Made by a program: the position numbers and the translations under genes. A stretch of 64,000 nt of DNA from Pseudomonas marginalis (GTDB lineage: Bacteria; Pseudomonadota; Gammaproteobacteria; Pseudomonadales; Pseudomonadaceae): the NCBI RefSeq assembly GCF_900105325.1, contig NZ_FNSU01000001.1, positions 558,001-622,000 of the forward strand, given 5' to 3'. Shown here piece after piece: positions 16,656-24,847 of this stretch. The notes below the pieces were generated by a model. The model did not search any database, was not told the DNA's origin, and saw only the letters and a program-made list of their open reading frames with translations. Each line of letters begins with the position of its first letter. Position 1 is the first letter of the stretch.

Positions 16656-17237
16656 ATGAAGTTGCACAACGTGAAAGTCCTGGGCTGTGTGTTACTGGTC
16701 CTGGCAACGCGCGCGGGCGCCGAGGATGACGATGGAATCGATGGCCAGCGTGGCCGGTTGAACGTTTCCGGATCCATGCATGAGTCCCCTTGCACGCTGG
16801 AGATGACATCGCTGCATCAAACGGTCGACTTGGGCGCCGTGTCTGCCAGTCAGCTGCAACGACCTGGCGATCAGGCCCCATCGAAGCCGTTTCAACTGCG
16901 TTTTCAGGATTGCCAGCGCACCGCAGGCAGTATCCGCAGCGAACGTACCGGGAACCTGGCATGGAGCGCTCACCAACCGGTGTTGTCGGTGACGTTTGTT
17001 GCCCCTGCCGATGCCGACGACCCACGACTGGTCAAAGTGCAAGGCATCACCGGGATGGGACTGCGGTTGACCGATGCCCTGGGGCGCGATGTACAGCTGG
17101 GCTCCAGGGGCGAACCGTTGTTTCTGAGCGAGGGCAGCACGACCCAGACGTGGAATGTTCAACCCACGCGTACCTCCGCGCCGTTGACCAGCGGAGCGTT
17201 TCGGGCCGTGGTGGATTTCAGGCTCAGTTATGAGTAA
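16656..17237 (+). CDS. fimbrial minor pilin
   Basis: The ATG at 16656 has GGGAGAG eight bases before it and starts a signal peptide (MKLHNVKVLGCVLLVLATRAGA), so it is preferred over the GTG-type start 30 bases earlier. The mature part is a pilin: SGSMHESPCTLEMTSLHQTV and FQDCQRTAG carry the disulfide, and the end VVDFRLSYE is the chaperone-binding strand. It resembles the second pilin of the locus in having a long insertion after the second Cys. It is probably an adaptor near the tip or a second shaft subunit; which one cannot be told. Confidence 0.83.
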   Translation: MKLHNVKVLGCVLLVLATRAGAEDDDGIDGQRGRLNVSGSMHESPCTLEMTSLHQTVDLGAVSASQLQRPGDQAPSKPFQLRFQDCQRTAGSIRSERTGNLAWSAHQPVLSVTFVAPADADDPRLVKVQGITGMGLRLTDALGRDVQLGSRGEPLFLSEGSTTQTWNVQPTRTSAPLTSGAFRAVVDFRLSYE

Positions 17238-17247
17238 GGGCAAAACA

Positions 17248-17742
17248 ATGGCTAAGTCAGTCGGCTCGCGGGCCATTCTTATCGTGGGGGGCCTGTTGTG
17301 GGCGGTCAGTCAAGGCGCGCAGGCCGAGACCAGCCTGATCATCCGCGCAGTCATCATTGCGCCTCCGCCCTGCGTCATCAATGGCGGCGGTACGCTCAAT
17401 GTGCCTTTTGGCAATGACCTTCTTACGTCACGGATCGACGGGGTCAACTACCGTCGCAACGTGCCTTACACCGTCACCTGTGACGCCCCGTTCAGTAACG
17501 CGATGACTCTCCAGCTCAGGGGGACCGGGGCTTCGTTCGATGGGCGTGTGCTCTCGACCCGCAACCCGGACCTGGGGGTCAAGCTGTCGCTCAATGGCGC
17601 TGACTGGGCGCTGAATTCGAGCGTGAATTTTACCTATCCGAACTTTCCCGTGGTGCAGGCGGTGCCTGTCAAGCGCGCGGGCAGCCGGCTGGTGGGAGGC
17701 GCATTCGACGCTGCCGCCACCTTCGTGATCGATTACCAGTGA
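17248..17742 (+). CDS. fimbrial minor pilin (FimF/MrpF-like)
   Basis: The ATG at 17248 has TAAGGG a few bases before it; the longer frame from 17230 overlaps the previous gene. The signal peptide ends AQAETS. The mature protein has APPPCVINGGGTLNVPFGND with the first Cys, VTCDAPFS with the second, then ASFDGRVLSTRNPDLGVKL and the terminal FVIDYQ strand. This short form with the Pro-rich start is typical of adaptor subunits that join the shaft to the tip adhesin. The following gene is a tandem paralogue. Confidence 0.83.
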   Translation: MAKSVGSRAILIVGGLLWAVSQGAQAETSLIIRAVIIAPPPCVINGGGTLNVPFGNDLLTSRIDGVNYRRNVPYTVTCDAPFSNAMTLQLRGTGASFDGRVLSTRNPDLGVKLSLNGADWALNSSVNFTYPNFPVVQAVPVKRAGSRLVGGAFDAAATFVIDYQ

Positions 17743-17755
17743 TGAGGAGCGCGCA

Positions 17756-18235
17756 ATGACATGCTGGCAGCAGCGAGCCTTGCTCGCTTTGTGTTCCATC
17801 GGCCTCTGCCATAGTGCGTCGGCCAACGTAACGTTCAGCGGAACGCTTAACGAGCCCCCGCCCTGCACCATTGATGCGGGCAACAAGATTGAAGTCGACT
17901 TTGGGGATGTGGGGGTCAAGCGGGTCGATGGGGTGAAATATCGCCGGGGGGTGGGTTACACCATCAATTGTGGCGTCGACACGCTCCCGTGGGTACTCAA
18001 GTTGAGTGTCAACGGTACCCCCACGACGTTCGACGGCGCGGCATTGCAGACCAGTGCACCTGACCTGGGTATTCGGATATTCCAAAACAACCTGCCGTTT
18101 CGACTCAATACGCCACTGGACATCACCCTGTCTTCCCCGCCGGTATTGGAAGTCGTGCCGGTCAAACAGCCCGGTGCAACGCTTGCCCCCGCCAGGTTTA
18201 CCGCGGTGGCGACGTTGTTGGCCGAGTACCAGTAG
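17756..18235 (+). CDS. fimbrial minor pilin, paralogue of the preceding subunit
   Basis: GAGGAGCG lies a few bases before the ATG. The 159-residue product shares the layout and many residues of the preceding protein: EPPPCTIDAGNKIEVDFGD, RVDGVKYRRGVGYTINC, TFDGAALQTSAPDLGIRI and a terminal LLAEYQ. A tandem duplication that diverged is the simplest explanation. Two adaptor subunits in series are known in P and type 1 fimbriae, so both may be used. Confidence 0.83.
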   Translation: MTCWQQRALLALCSIGLCHSASANVTFSGTLNEPPPCTIDAGNKIEVDFGDVGVKRVDGVKYRRGVGYTINCGVDTLPWVLKLSVNGTPTTFDGAALQTSAPDLGIRIFQNNLPFRLNTPLDITLSSPPVLEVVPVKQPGATLAPARFTAVATLLAEYQ

Positions 18236-18244
18236 GAGTTGGAT

Positions 18245-18793
18245 ATGGGACATGAAACTGTTCGTAGGGCCAGGCTGTACGCCGTGCTGGCGTGCCTGCC
18301 GGCCCTCGGCCTGATCTGCGAAGCACACGCGGCGGATAACCTGAATTTCAAGGGCAACCTGGTTGAAGAAGCCTGCACCATCCGCCCGGGTGACGAGGCA
18401 ATCAGCCTGGAACTCTGGGACCTGACCAGCAAGCACCTCTACATCAATACGCGTTCGGTGGGCAAAGGTTTCAAGCTGCACCTGGAGGACTGCGACACCA
18501 CCATCGGCGACACGGTGACCATCACGTTCGGCGGCGTAGAAAACCGGGAGCTTCCGGGGTTGCTCGCACTCGATGGTGGAAGCGGCGCCTCCGGTATCGG
18601 GATCGGTATAGAGACGCTGGGTAACAAGCCCTTGCCGCTGAATAAAACCAGCGACGAACAGGTACTGAGCAATGGCAGCAATGTCATCGAACTCAAAGCC
18701 TACGTGCAAGGGGAGCCGATGGCCATCAGGGACCAGACCATAGGGCACGGCAGCTATACCGCGACCTCTACTTTTACGCTGGATTATCCGTAA
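18245..18793 (+). CDS. fimbrial pilin subunit
   Basis: TAGGAG sits six bases before the ATG at 18245. After a signal peptide ending around AHAADN, the protein shows KGNLVEEACTIRPGDEAISL and LEDCDTTIGDTVTITFGG, the two disulfide cysteines, and a terminal TSTFTLDYP strand. The middle, with GGSGASGIGIGIETLGNKPL, is like the first pilin (GNVGIMMTHGSKPVELG), so this may be an alternative shaft subunit or a tip subunit of the FimA type. Confidence 0.83.
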   Translation: MGHETVRRARLYAVLACLPALGLICEAHAADNLNFKGNLVEEACTIRPGDEAISLELWDLTSKHLYINTRSVGKGFKLHLEDCDTTIGDTVTITFGGVENRELPGLLALDGGSGASGIGIGIETLGNKPLPLNKTSDEQVLSNGSNVIELKAYVQGEPMAIRDQTIGHGSYTATSTFTLDYP

Positions 18794-18905
18794 TTCAAAC
18801 GCTCGACAACCGGGCGCATACGCATGGGGCTCCAGATCAATCAGGTCTGCACGAACTGATTGTTCGCTGGATGGCGCCTGTGTAGATAAGCAACGAGAGA
18901 TCAAC

Positions 18906-19862
18906 ATGAAACGACTATATGACAGCGCCACTGTGCTTCTCCTGCTGATTGGCGTCAGCACGACCGCGCAGGCCGTAGACTGTCGGGTCAATGGCGGTGA
19001 GTGGGCGCGCGTCACTCATCTGACCGTCCCCGTAACGGTACGACTCGATGCGGATCGCACGAGGATCCTGATGGAAGGTGCCCGGCTCGAATGTCGGTTT
19101 ACGGCTGGAGCAGGCCCGGCTTGGGGGGCGGACTATTGGGAAACCGGCAATGCCTCTGGGACACCTTGGACATCCGGCCCCAAGTTCGTCAGTGAACGGA
19201 GTGGTTTGCGTATCAATGGCGCTTTCCTCAATACCCCGGTTCCGGCGGGTATACGGGTGGCTACCATGCCCAACAACGGGATCGGCTATCCGATCAATAT
19301 CACCCCTTACATCCTGGTGCGTCACAGTCCCTCCAATCCGATCGATATACGAACAGGAGATACCCTCGGCCTGTTGCGTCTCACCAGCTCGAACAATTAC
19401 GACGCGACACGGCCGCAACTCACGGTCACGTATACGGCTGCCAACAACTTCACCATCTCCCCGTCCACCTGCACGATCAACAATAACAACCCGATCGAGA
19501 TCAACTTCGGCAATGTGCACCAAAGAGCAATAGGTACCGATCCGCTGACCACGACCATCCGCAGCAACCGCCGGCTCACCTATTCATGCCCGGACGGCGG
19601 GATTACCACGCCGATCACCATCACCTACAAAGGTACCGCCTCGTCGTTCGACACGCGCCTGCTGCGCATGACCAACCCGGACGTGGGCACGGCCCTGGTT
19701 CGTGGCGCAAGCGCGGTTCAAGTCGGTGGTTCATTCCTGACCCAAATCACCAACAGTGTGGGGAGCGACGATGTGACGTTTTCCCTCGTACGGCGTTTCG
19801 GTTCACTGCCTGCCGCTGGGGTTGTCAGCGGCAGCGGCGTCCTTGTAATGGGGGTGCCCTGA
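18906..19862 (+). CDS. two-domain fimbrial tip adhesin
   Basis: At 318 residues it is about twice the length of the other subunits, as expected for an adhesin. The signal peptide ends TAQAVDC. An N-terminal domain of about 160 residues (WARVTHLTVPVTVRLD, GPAWGADYWETGN, PYILVRHS) looks like a lectin domain and matches no other subunit here. The C-terminal pilin domain starts NFTISPSTCTINNNNPIEIN, with ASSFDTRLLRMTNPDVGTAL closely echoing the FimF-like adaptors. It is the last gene of the locus, the usual place. The receptor is unknown. Its stop lies three bases from the stop of the convergent reductase gene, with no terminator between. Confidence 0.82.
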   Translation: MKRLYDSATVLLLLIGVSTTAQAVDCRVNGGEWARVTHLTVPVTVRLDADRTRILMEGARLECRFTAGAGPAWGADYWETGNASGTPWTSGPKFVSERSGLRINGAFLNTPVPAGIRVATMPNNGIGYPINITPYILVRHSPSNPIDIRTGDTLGLLRLTSSNNYDATRPQLTVTYTAANNFTISPSTCTINNNNPIEINFGNVHQRAIGTDPLTTTIRSNRRLTYSCPDGGITTPITITYKGTASSFDTRLLRMTNPDVGTALVRGASAVQVGGSFLTQITNSVGSDDVTFSLVRRFGSLPAAGVVSGSGVLVMGVP

Positions 19863-19865
19863 GGC

Positions 19866-20633
19866 TTACTCCTCTTCGCTGCCTTCCGCACGCCAGTAAC
19901 CCACCGCCTTGAGGAACGCCTCATTGACCTTGTGTGTGTCCAGCAGCACCCGGCGGACCTGGCGCGACAGCCTGGTTTCGGTGGCGACAAAGCTGTACAA
20001 CGAACCGCTCGGCAGCGTCAGTTTCTGCACGGTGTCGAGCAGGTCGTCCTGGCCGCGCACGATCCATTTCACCTCCACATCGGCAGCACTTGCCAGTGCC
20101 TGCCGTTCCGCCGCATTGGCGATTTCGATCACCGCCAGCACCTTGCGCCCGGCCGGTAATTCTTCCAGGCGCCGAGCAATGGCCGGGATCGCCGTCTCAT
20201 CGCCGATCAGCAAATAGCTGTCGAACATATCCGGCACGATCATCGAGCCCCGTGGCCCGCCGATATACAGGTGCTGGCCGACCTTGGCCTGTTCAGCCCA
20301 GGTGGAGGCCGGGCCGTCGCCGTGCAGCACGAAGTCGATGTCCAGTTCGCCGATGTCCAGGTCGAAGCGGCGTGGCGTGTAGTCGCGCATCGCCGGCTGC
20401 GGGCCGTCGCCCTTGATGTTGAAGGTCGGGCTTTCCAGCGCCGCTTGTTCCGCAGCGTTCTGTGGGAACAGCAGCTTGATGTGATCGTCACTGCCCAGGC
20501 TGATAAAGCCCGCCAGTTCCGGGCCGCCCAGGGTGATGCGGCGCATGCGCGGGGTGAGGTCGACTACCCGCAATACTTCAAGGCGGCGGCGTTTGATTTC
20601 GTGGGTGACACGGTGGATGGCTTGCGTATTCAT
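19866..20633 (-). CDS. siderophore-interacting protein, FAD-dependent ferric reductase (YqjH/ViuB-like)
   Basis: A 255-residue flavoprotein of the siderophore-interacting family. R83-D-Y-T86 is the FAD-binding RxYT motif, GDGPASTWAEQAKVGQHLYIGG (shown here as GDGPASTWA) binds the cofactor, and the C terminus GYWRAEGSEEE is the family's Gly-Tyr-Trp-Arg signature. Members reduce ferric siderophores with NAD(P)H to release iron in the cytoplasm. It overlaps the upstream PadR-type gene by ATGA. The pairing matches E. coli yqjH-yqjI, where the His-rich PadR protein YqjI represses yqjH in response to nickel or iron. Confidence 0.92.
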   Translation of the reverse strand: MNTQAIHRVTHEIKRRRLEVLRVVDLTPRMRRITLGGPELAGFISLGSDDHIKLLFPQNAAEQAALESPTFNIKGDGPQPAMRDYTPRRFDLDIGELDIDFVLHGDGPASTWAEQAKVGQHLYIGGPRGSMIVPDMFDSYLLIGDETAIPAIARRLEELPAGRKVLAVIEIANAAERQALASAADVEVKWIVRGQDDLLDTVQKLTLPSGSLYSFVATETRLSRQVRRVLLDTHKVNEAFLKAVGYWRAEGSEEE

Positions 20634-21178
20634 TGAGCTGTCCCGTCGGCAATGGCTTGGGCGGCGCCGTTGAGCAGCGCCGCGACACGAACGATTTCTT
20701 CCGGGCTCCAGCGCCCGTGGTGCGAATGCAAGGCATGGCGCAGGTTGTGCACGGCCTCGTGGATTTGCGGCGGGCGGTCATGACCGCGCAGCGAGCGTTT
20801 GCTCAATTGGATGCGCATGCGCACACCGTCCAGCGCAACCGCCTGTTCGCTTAAGAAGAGACGTCCGGCGTCGGTGATTGTGTAGCGTTTTTTTCCGCCT
20901 TCGGCGTCGCCGCTGATCAATTCGCTTTCTTCCAGGAAGGTCAGCGTCGGGTAGATCACCCCTGGGCTTGGGGTGTAGGCGCCGTCAAACAGGCCTTCGA
21001 TCTGGCGGATCAGGTCGTAGCCGTGGCACGGCTGTTCGGCGATCAGGGCGGGCAGCAGCAGCTTCAGGTCGCCCGGCGCAAAGACGCGCGGGCCACGGCC
21101 GCCGCGTTCGCGGACGGGGCGTTTTTCGAAGCCGTCGCGGTCGTCACCGTGGTCTCGGTGGTGATGAGGGTCTCTCAT
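20630..21178 (-). CDS. PadR-family transcriptional repressor (YqjI-like)
   Basis: I start at the ATG at 21178 (GGAGAG just upstream), giving 182 residues. The first 20 residues are rich in His and Asp (MRDPHHHRDHGDDRDGF), a likely metal-binding tail as in E. coli YqjI. A PadR winged-helix domain follows: LLLPALIAEQPCHGYDLIRQ, PSPGVIYPTLTFLEE and GGKKRYTITDAGR. A C-terminal helical dimerisation segment (about 105-180) completes it. It should repress its own operon by binding the palindrome just upstream, and release it when nickel or iron is high. The metal is inferred from the family. Confidence 0.9.
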   Translation of the reverse strand: MRDPHHHRDHGDDRDGFEKRPVRERGGRGPRVFAPGDLKLLLPALIAEQPCHGYDLIRQIEGLFDGAYTPSPGVIYPTLTFLEESELISGDAEGGKKRYTITDAGRLFLSEQAVALDGVRMRIQLSKRSLRGHDRPPQIHEAVHNLRHALHSHHGRWSPEEIVRVAALLNGAAQAIADGTAQ

Positions 21179-21198
21179 GATCGTTCTCTCCTGTCTAA

Positions 21199-21225
21199 TT
21201 AAGATACAACTTAAGATATATCTTA
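21199..21225. promoter_or_regulatory. PadR operator candidate
   Basis: TAAGATATATCTTA at 21212-21225 is a perfect 14-bp palindrome 34-47 bases before the PadR start. TTAAGATA is repeated at 21199-21206 and 21211-21218, 12 bases apart, so two dimers could bind side by side. Confidence 0.65.
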
Positions 21226-21506
21226 TGAAGAGCGCAAAATCGTCTGACGAACGGTAGCGCAAGCAAATCTGCGCTTGGCGGGTGGTCGGTAGGGGTGAGC
21301 GGAGCGTGGCACTGCTCGCCTTTAAGTGGGCGAAAACATGGCATTTGCATGAATATTAAATACAGTTGTTAGTTGGAGTGTTTGCTCTAGAAGTATGCAG
21401 ACTCAAGCCCGCTCTAGTTGTGTGGCCGATCTCCTACAGCTTTATGATTTATATAAGTAGTATCGGTGATGTTTGGATGTAATTAGTGGATGACAGTTAA
21501 TATTTA

Positions 21507-21521
21507 TAATATTGAATATTA
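21507..21521. promoter_or_regulatory. 15-bp perfect palindrome before the CS1 pilin
   Basis: TAATATT-G-AATATTA at 21507-21521 is followed by AAGG and a run of seven T. It could be an operator, or a weak hairpin with a T tract acting as a leader terminator about 180 bases before the pilin gene. Confidence 0.35.
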
Positions 21522-21702
21522 AGGTTTTTTTCTTTCTGGTCGGGTCGAGATTTATTACGCGCTAAAGCGAAGTTGCTGGCATCGTAAAGTGTGATTTCCA
21601 AGCACTATTTGCCTGCGTCGCAAGACCCGGTTTATTCGTGTTTTGTCGCATTGGGAAAATCGGTTTCCCAACCAACATCTAATGCCACAACAGGTACTTA
21701 AA

Positions 21703-22194
21703 ATGCTTAAGAAGACCGCTTTCGTACTGCCGTTTCTCGCACTGGCTTTCAGCACGTCCAGCGTGTTCGCCGCAGGTGAAGCCAGCAGTGTCATCAACAT
21801 CAAGGCAACGATTCCGACCAAGCAGTTCCACGCGCAGCCACGTGACCCCAACTTCGGTCGTGACGAAACCATGAACTACAACACCGTCACCGGCGAGTTG
21901 AGCCAGTTGCGCGCCACCTACGATGTGAAAAACACCGACGGCTCGATCAAGGCTTACATCGAGGGCGGCCCTGCTTCGTTGACCAACGGTAGCGACGCGA
22001 TCGCACTGACCAACACCTTCAACGGTGTCGTACTGACCGGCTCGCCGCTGGAAGTGGTCGATGATGCCAGCTCCACTCCAGGTACCCAGGCGGACCTGGT
22101 AGTGGCCGCTGCCAAACCTGCGGATGGCGTTTCCGGGCTCTTCACCACCAACTACACCATCGTGTTCGACCACGAGCCGCGCGTCACGCCGTGA
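21703..22194 (+). CDS. CS1-type (alpha) fimbrial major subunit
   Basis: The ATG at 21703 begins a signal peptide (MLKKTAFVLPFLALAFSTSSVFA); the frame upstream of it has no signal. The mature protein of about 140 residues reads AAGEASSVINIKATIPTKQF and later MNYNTVTGELSQLRATYDVK, the CS1/CFA-I pilin pattern with the N-terminal IxxxIPT donor strand and no disulfide. It is the first gene of the locus and is followed by a hairpin and then the usher. This class is unrelated in sequence to the FimA-type pilins of the first locus. Confidence 0.9.
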   Translation: MLKKTAFVLPFLALAFSTSSVFAAGEASSVINIKATIPTKQFHAQPRDPNFGRDETMNYNTVTGELSQLRATYDVKNTDGSIKAYIEGGPASLTNGSDAIALTNTFNGVVLTGSPLEVVDDASSTPGTQADLVVAAAKPADGVSGLFTTNYTIVFDHEPRVTP

Positions 22195-22240
22195 AGCCAG
22201 GCTCGTTGAGCGGTAAGCACCGGCCTGTGGCTCGGTAGTC

Positions 22241-22283
22241 AAACCGGTCGGCAGTCAGTCTCTGTCTGTCGGTCGGCCGGTTT
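22241..22283 (+). terminator. hairpin with T run after the CS1 pilin
   Basis: AAACCGGTCG (22241-22250) pairs with CGGCCGGTTT (22274-22283) with one G-T pair, and TTTT overlaps its end. Partial termination here would give more pilin than usher mRNA. Confidence 0.65.
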
Positions 22284-22319
22284 TCTCGTATTGAAATTCG
22301 AAATCAGAGTATTCCGTTC

Positions 22320-24845
22320 ATGTTCCCGATGACTCCCATCGCGGCAGCGCTTGCCTTGTTGTTTTGTGCCAACGCGCTGGCGGCAGGTACTGCCGACGGC
22401 ACTACACCTCGTAGTCTGCTTTCCCAGGCCAAGGGACTACCGGCGGACTTTGAAGAGCATTTCTTCGATGTGCCCCTGGCAGTCAAGGTGGATCTGGACC
22501 AAGAGTTTGTGTCCGAAGCGATGATCGTATTGACCCGTGATGACGGGCTGACCTTACTCGACTTTACCGACCATGACGGCAGCGTGATCAAGGATGACGA
22601 GCGTGACCGCTGGGGCGAGTACCTGAAACAAGGCGTGCCCCTGGGGGCATGCGAAACCAATTGCCCCGACGGGCTCATGGCCGTGCATTACAACCTGGAA
22701 AACTCCACGGTTTCCCTGCTGACCGAAAATGCCGAGCGCGACGCCGAGGAGCAGCGCTACTACTTTCTGCCCACCGGCGGCAGCACCGGCCTGATCGTGC
22801 GCAACCAGATGAACCTCAGCGGTGGCGAAGGGCAGGACCTGGGCGGGCGCTTCGGCATCGATGCCAGCAGCAGCCTGGGCCTGTGGAGCCAGACCCTGAA
22901 CATGCAGTTCTCGCGTCTCGGCGGGCCGGACGACGATGACCTCAACCACGCCGTGTATGCGCTCTATACCCAGCGTGAACTGCAGGGCAATTTCCTGCGC
23001 CTGGGCTATTTCACACCCAATGCCGAAGGCCTGACCCGCCAGTTGCGAACCTTCGGGGCCAGCCCGGACACCGCCGTGGGCGTGATGTATGGCAGTTCCG
23101 ACAGCCTGATGATCAATAATTCCAAGCCTGCCGTTTACCCGATCTATGTCACCGCCAGCCGCCAGGCATCGGTGGAGATTTATCGCAATGGCCTGCTGAT
23201 CAACACCCAGCCGGTCAGCAGCGGCTTGCACAGCCTGGACACGCGGCCGCTGCCCGGTGGCATTTATGAAGTGGAAGTACGCCTGGTGGAGGACGGCCAG
23301 ATCACCAGCACCACCCAGGAGTTGGTGTACAAGCCCAACAACTGGCGCAACCACGACGAGCGCTGGCGCTACAACCTGTTTGCTGGCCGGGAAAGCAAAC
23401 TGCTGAGCAACTTTGATGAGCAGAGCAGCGGCAGCCCGACCGCAGGCATCTCGGTGAACTACCTGGCTCACCCCCGTGTGGTGTTGGGGGCGTCCGGTCG
23501 CCAGGTCAAGGACAACATGCAATACGGCACCTCGGTCGACTGGACCCTCGCCGACCAGGCCAGCCTGTATGCCAACGTCTACTGGACGGAAAAATACGGC
23601 ACCGGCCTCGACCTCAACGGCCTGTACAACTACGGCCTGGGAAGCGTCGTGTTCAACCACACGCGCAGCTGGCTAGACACCCGTAACACCTATGAAACCC
23701 TGCCGGATGGCACGCGCATTCGCCAGCGCGATGTGTTTGTGGGCCAGACCAGTAACTCATCGATTTCAGTCAACCACCGCTTGAGCAACCTGCGCTCGAT
23801 CAACGCTCGCCTGTTCTACAGCGAAGGCAACAGTGAAGGCGTCGGCCTGGACCTGGGCTGGACCGAGCGCACCCATATGTTCGGCAACGACGCCAACTGG
23901 CGCGTGTCGGTATTTGACCGGCCAGCCACCGCCAGCACGGGCGACCGGCGCAACCGTGGGGTCGACCTGAGCATCAGCCTGGCCCTCGGCGCCCCCGGCG
24001 AGCAGTGGTCCGCCAGCATCGGCACGCGTACCTCCCGCGAGGGCACCCGCGACAACAATGCCTCGCTGACCTACCGCAAGGACCTGCAAGACCACATGCT
24101 GCAAAGCGTCTCCGCCACGGCGATCACTGACACCTACGGCATCGGTTTGTCCGGCATGGCCAGTTTCGAGAACGAGTTTGTCAGTGGTGATGGCTACGTC
24201 CAGCGTTCTTCATTCAACAATGAGCTGGCGGGCGGCCTGAACCTGGACAGCACCTTTGCCCTGGGCCAACAAAAAATGGTGCTCACCAGCCAATACCACG
24301 GCACCGGCTCCGGGTTGATCGTGGATGTCGAAACCGACGTCGACGACATCGCCCTGCGCGCCGATGACTTGAGCGGCGGTAGCACGGCCCTGCGCCCTGG
24401 TCGAAACTTCATCCCGATCACCGCCTACAAAGGCAGCTCGGTGAGCTTCGACTTCGAAGGCAACCACGCCCCCTCGGCCTCGATTCAACCGCCGCGCACG
24501 CGCTACCACCTGAACAAGGGCGGCGTGGAGTACCGCAAGGTCAGCGTGATGCAAACCGTCACCGTGCTCGGGCGCCTGCTGGACCCCCAGGGTAAACCGC
24601 TCAAGGGCCTGCATGTGATCAACCACGCCACGCGTGGGGTGAGTGAGGTCGACGGGTTCTTCTCTCTGGAAATGAATGCCAGTTCGCCGACCCTGGAAGT
24701 GCGCCGCAACAACCAACTGCTCTGCCAGTTCAGGCTTGATCCTTCCAAGGCGCGCCTTGAAAACAGTGTGCTGATGATCGGGGACTTGCGCTGCACGCCG
24801 GATACGTTGGCGGAGTCCACAGTCACCGAACAGATTGCCGGTTGA
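22320..24845 (+). CDS. CS1-type fimbrial usher (CfaC/CooC/TcfC-like)
   Basis: An intact 841-residue usher. After the signal peptide (ALAAGTADG) there is an N-terminal domain with FEEHFFDVPLAVKVDLDQEF and a conserved Cys pair (GACETNCPDG). The beta-barrel section has IYVTASRQASVEIYRNGLLI, the E-set-like domain of the TcfC group, and PGGIYEVEVRLVEDGQ. The C-terminal domain contains VLGRLLDPQGKPLKGLHVIN. It forms the outer-membrane assembly pore of alpha-class fimbriae. It overlaps the tip-subunit gene at its end. Unlike the usher of the first locus, it has no frameshift. Confidence 0.92.
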   Translation: MFPMTPIAAALALLFCANALAAGTADGTTPRSLLSQAKGLPADFEEHFFDVPLAVKVDLDQEFVSEAMIVLTRDDGLTLLDFTDHDGSVIKDDERDRWGEYLKQGVPLGACETNCPDGLMAVHYNLENSTVSLLTENAERDAEEQRYYFLPTGGSTGLIVRNQMNLSGGEGQDLGGRFGIDASSSLGLWSQTLNMQFSRLGGPDDDDLNHAVYALYTQRELQGNFLRLGYFTPNAEGLTRQLRTFGASPDTAVGVMYGSSDSLMINNSKPAVYPIYVTASRQASVEIYRNGLLINTQPVSSGLHSLDTRPLPGGIYEVEVRLVEDGQITSTTQELVYKPNNWRNHDERWRYNLFAGRESKLLSNFDEQSSGSPTAGISVNYLAHPRVVLGASGRQVKDNMQYGTSVDWTLADQASLYANVYWTEKYGTGLDLNGLYNYGLGSVVFNHTRSWLDTRNTYETLPDGTRIRQRDVFVGQTSNSSISVNHRLSNLRSINARLFYSEGNSEGVGLDLGWTERTHMFGNDANWRVSVFDRPATASTGDRRNRGVDLSISLALGAPGEQWSASIGTRTSREGTRDNNASLTYRKDLQDHMLQSVSATAITDTYGIGLSGMASFENEFVSGDGYVQRSSFNNELAGGLNLDSTFALGQQKMVLTSQYHGTGSGLIVDVETDVDDIALRADDLSGGSTALRPGRNFIPITAYKGSSVSFDFEGNHAPSASIQPPRTRYHLNKGGVEYRKVSVMQTVTVLGRLLDPQGKPLKGLHVINHATRGVSEVDGFFSLEMNASSPTLEVRRNNQLLCQFRLDPSKARLENSVLMIGDLRCTPDTLAESTVTEQIAG

Positions 24846-24847
24846 GC

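Larger units (their letters stand above)
21179..21702. other. AT-rich regulatory region between the PadR gene and the CS1-type fimbrial locus
   Basis: About 520 bases without a credible gene, noticeably AT-rich. It holds the PadR operator (21199-21225), the GTTAGTTGGAGTG element (21368-21380) shared with the first fimbrial region, and a 15-bp perfect palindrome at 21507-21521 followed by a T7 run. It must carry divergent promoters for the reductase operon and the second fimbrial locus. Confidence 0.55.
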
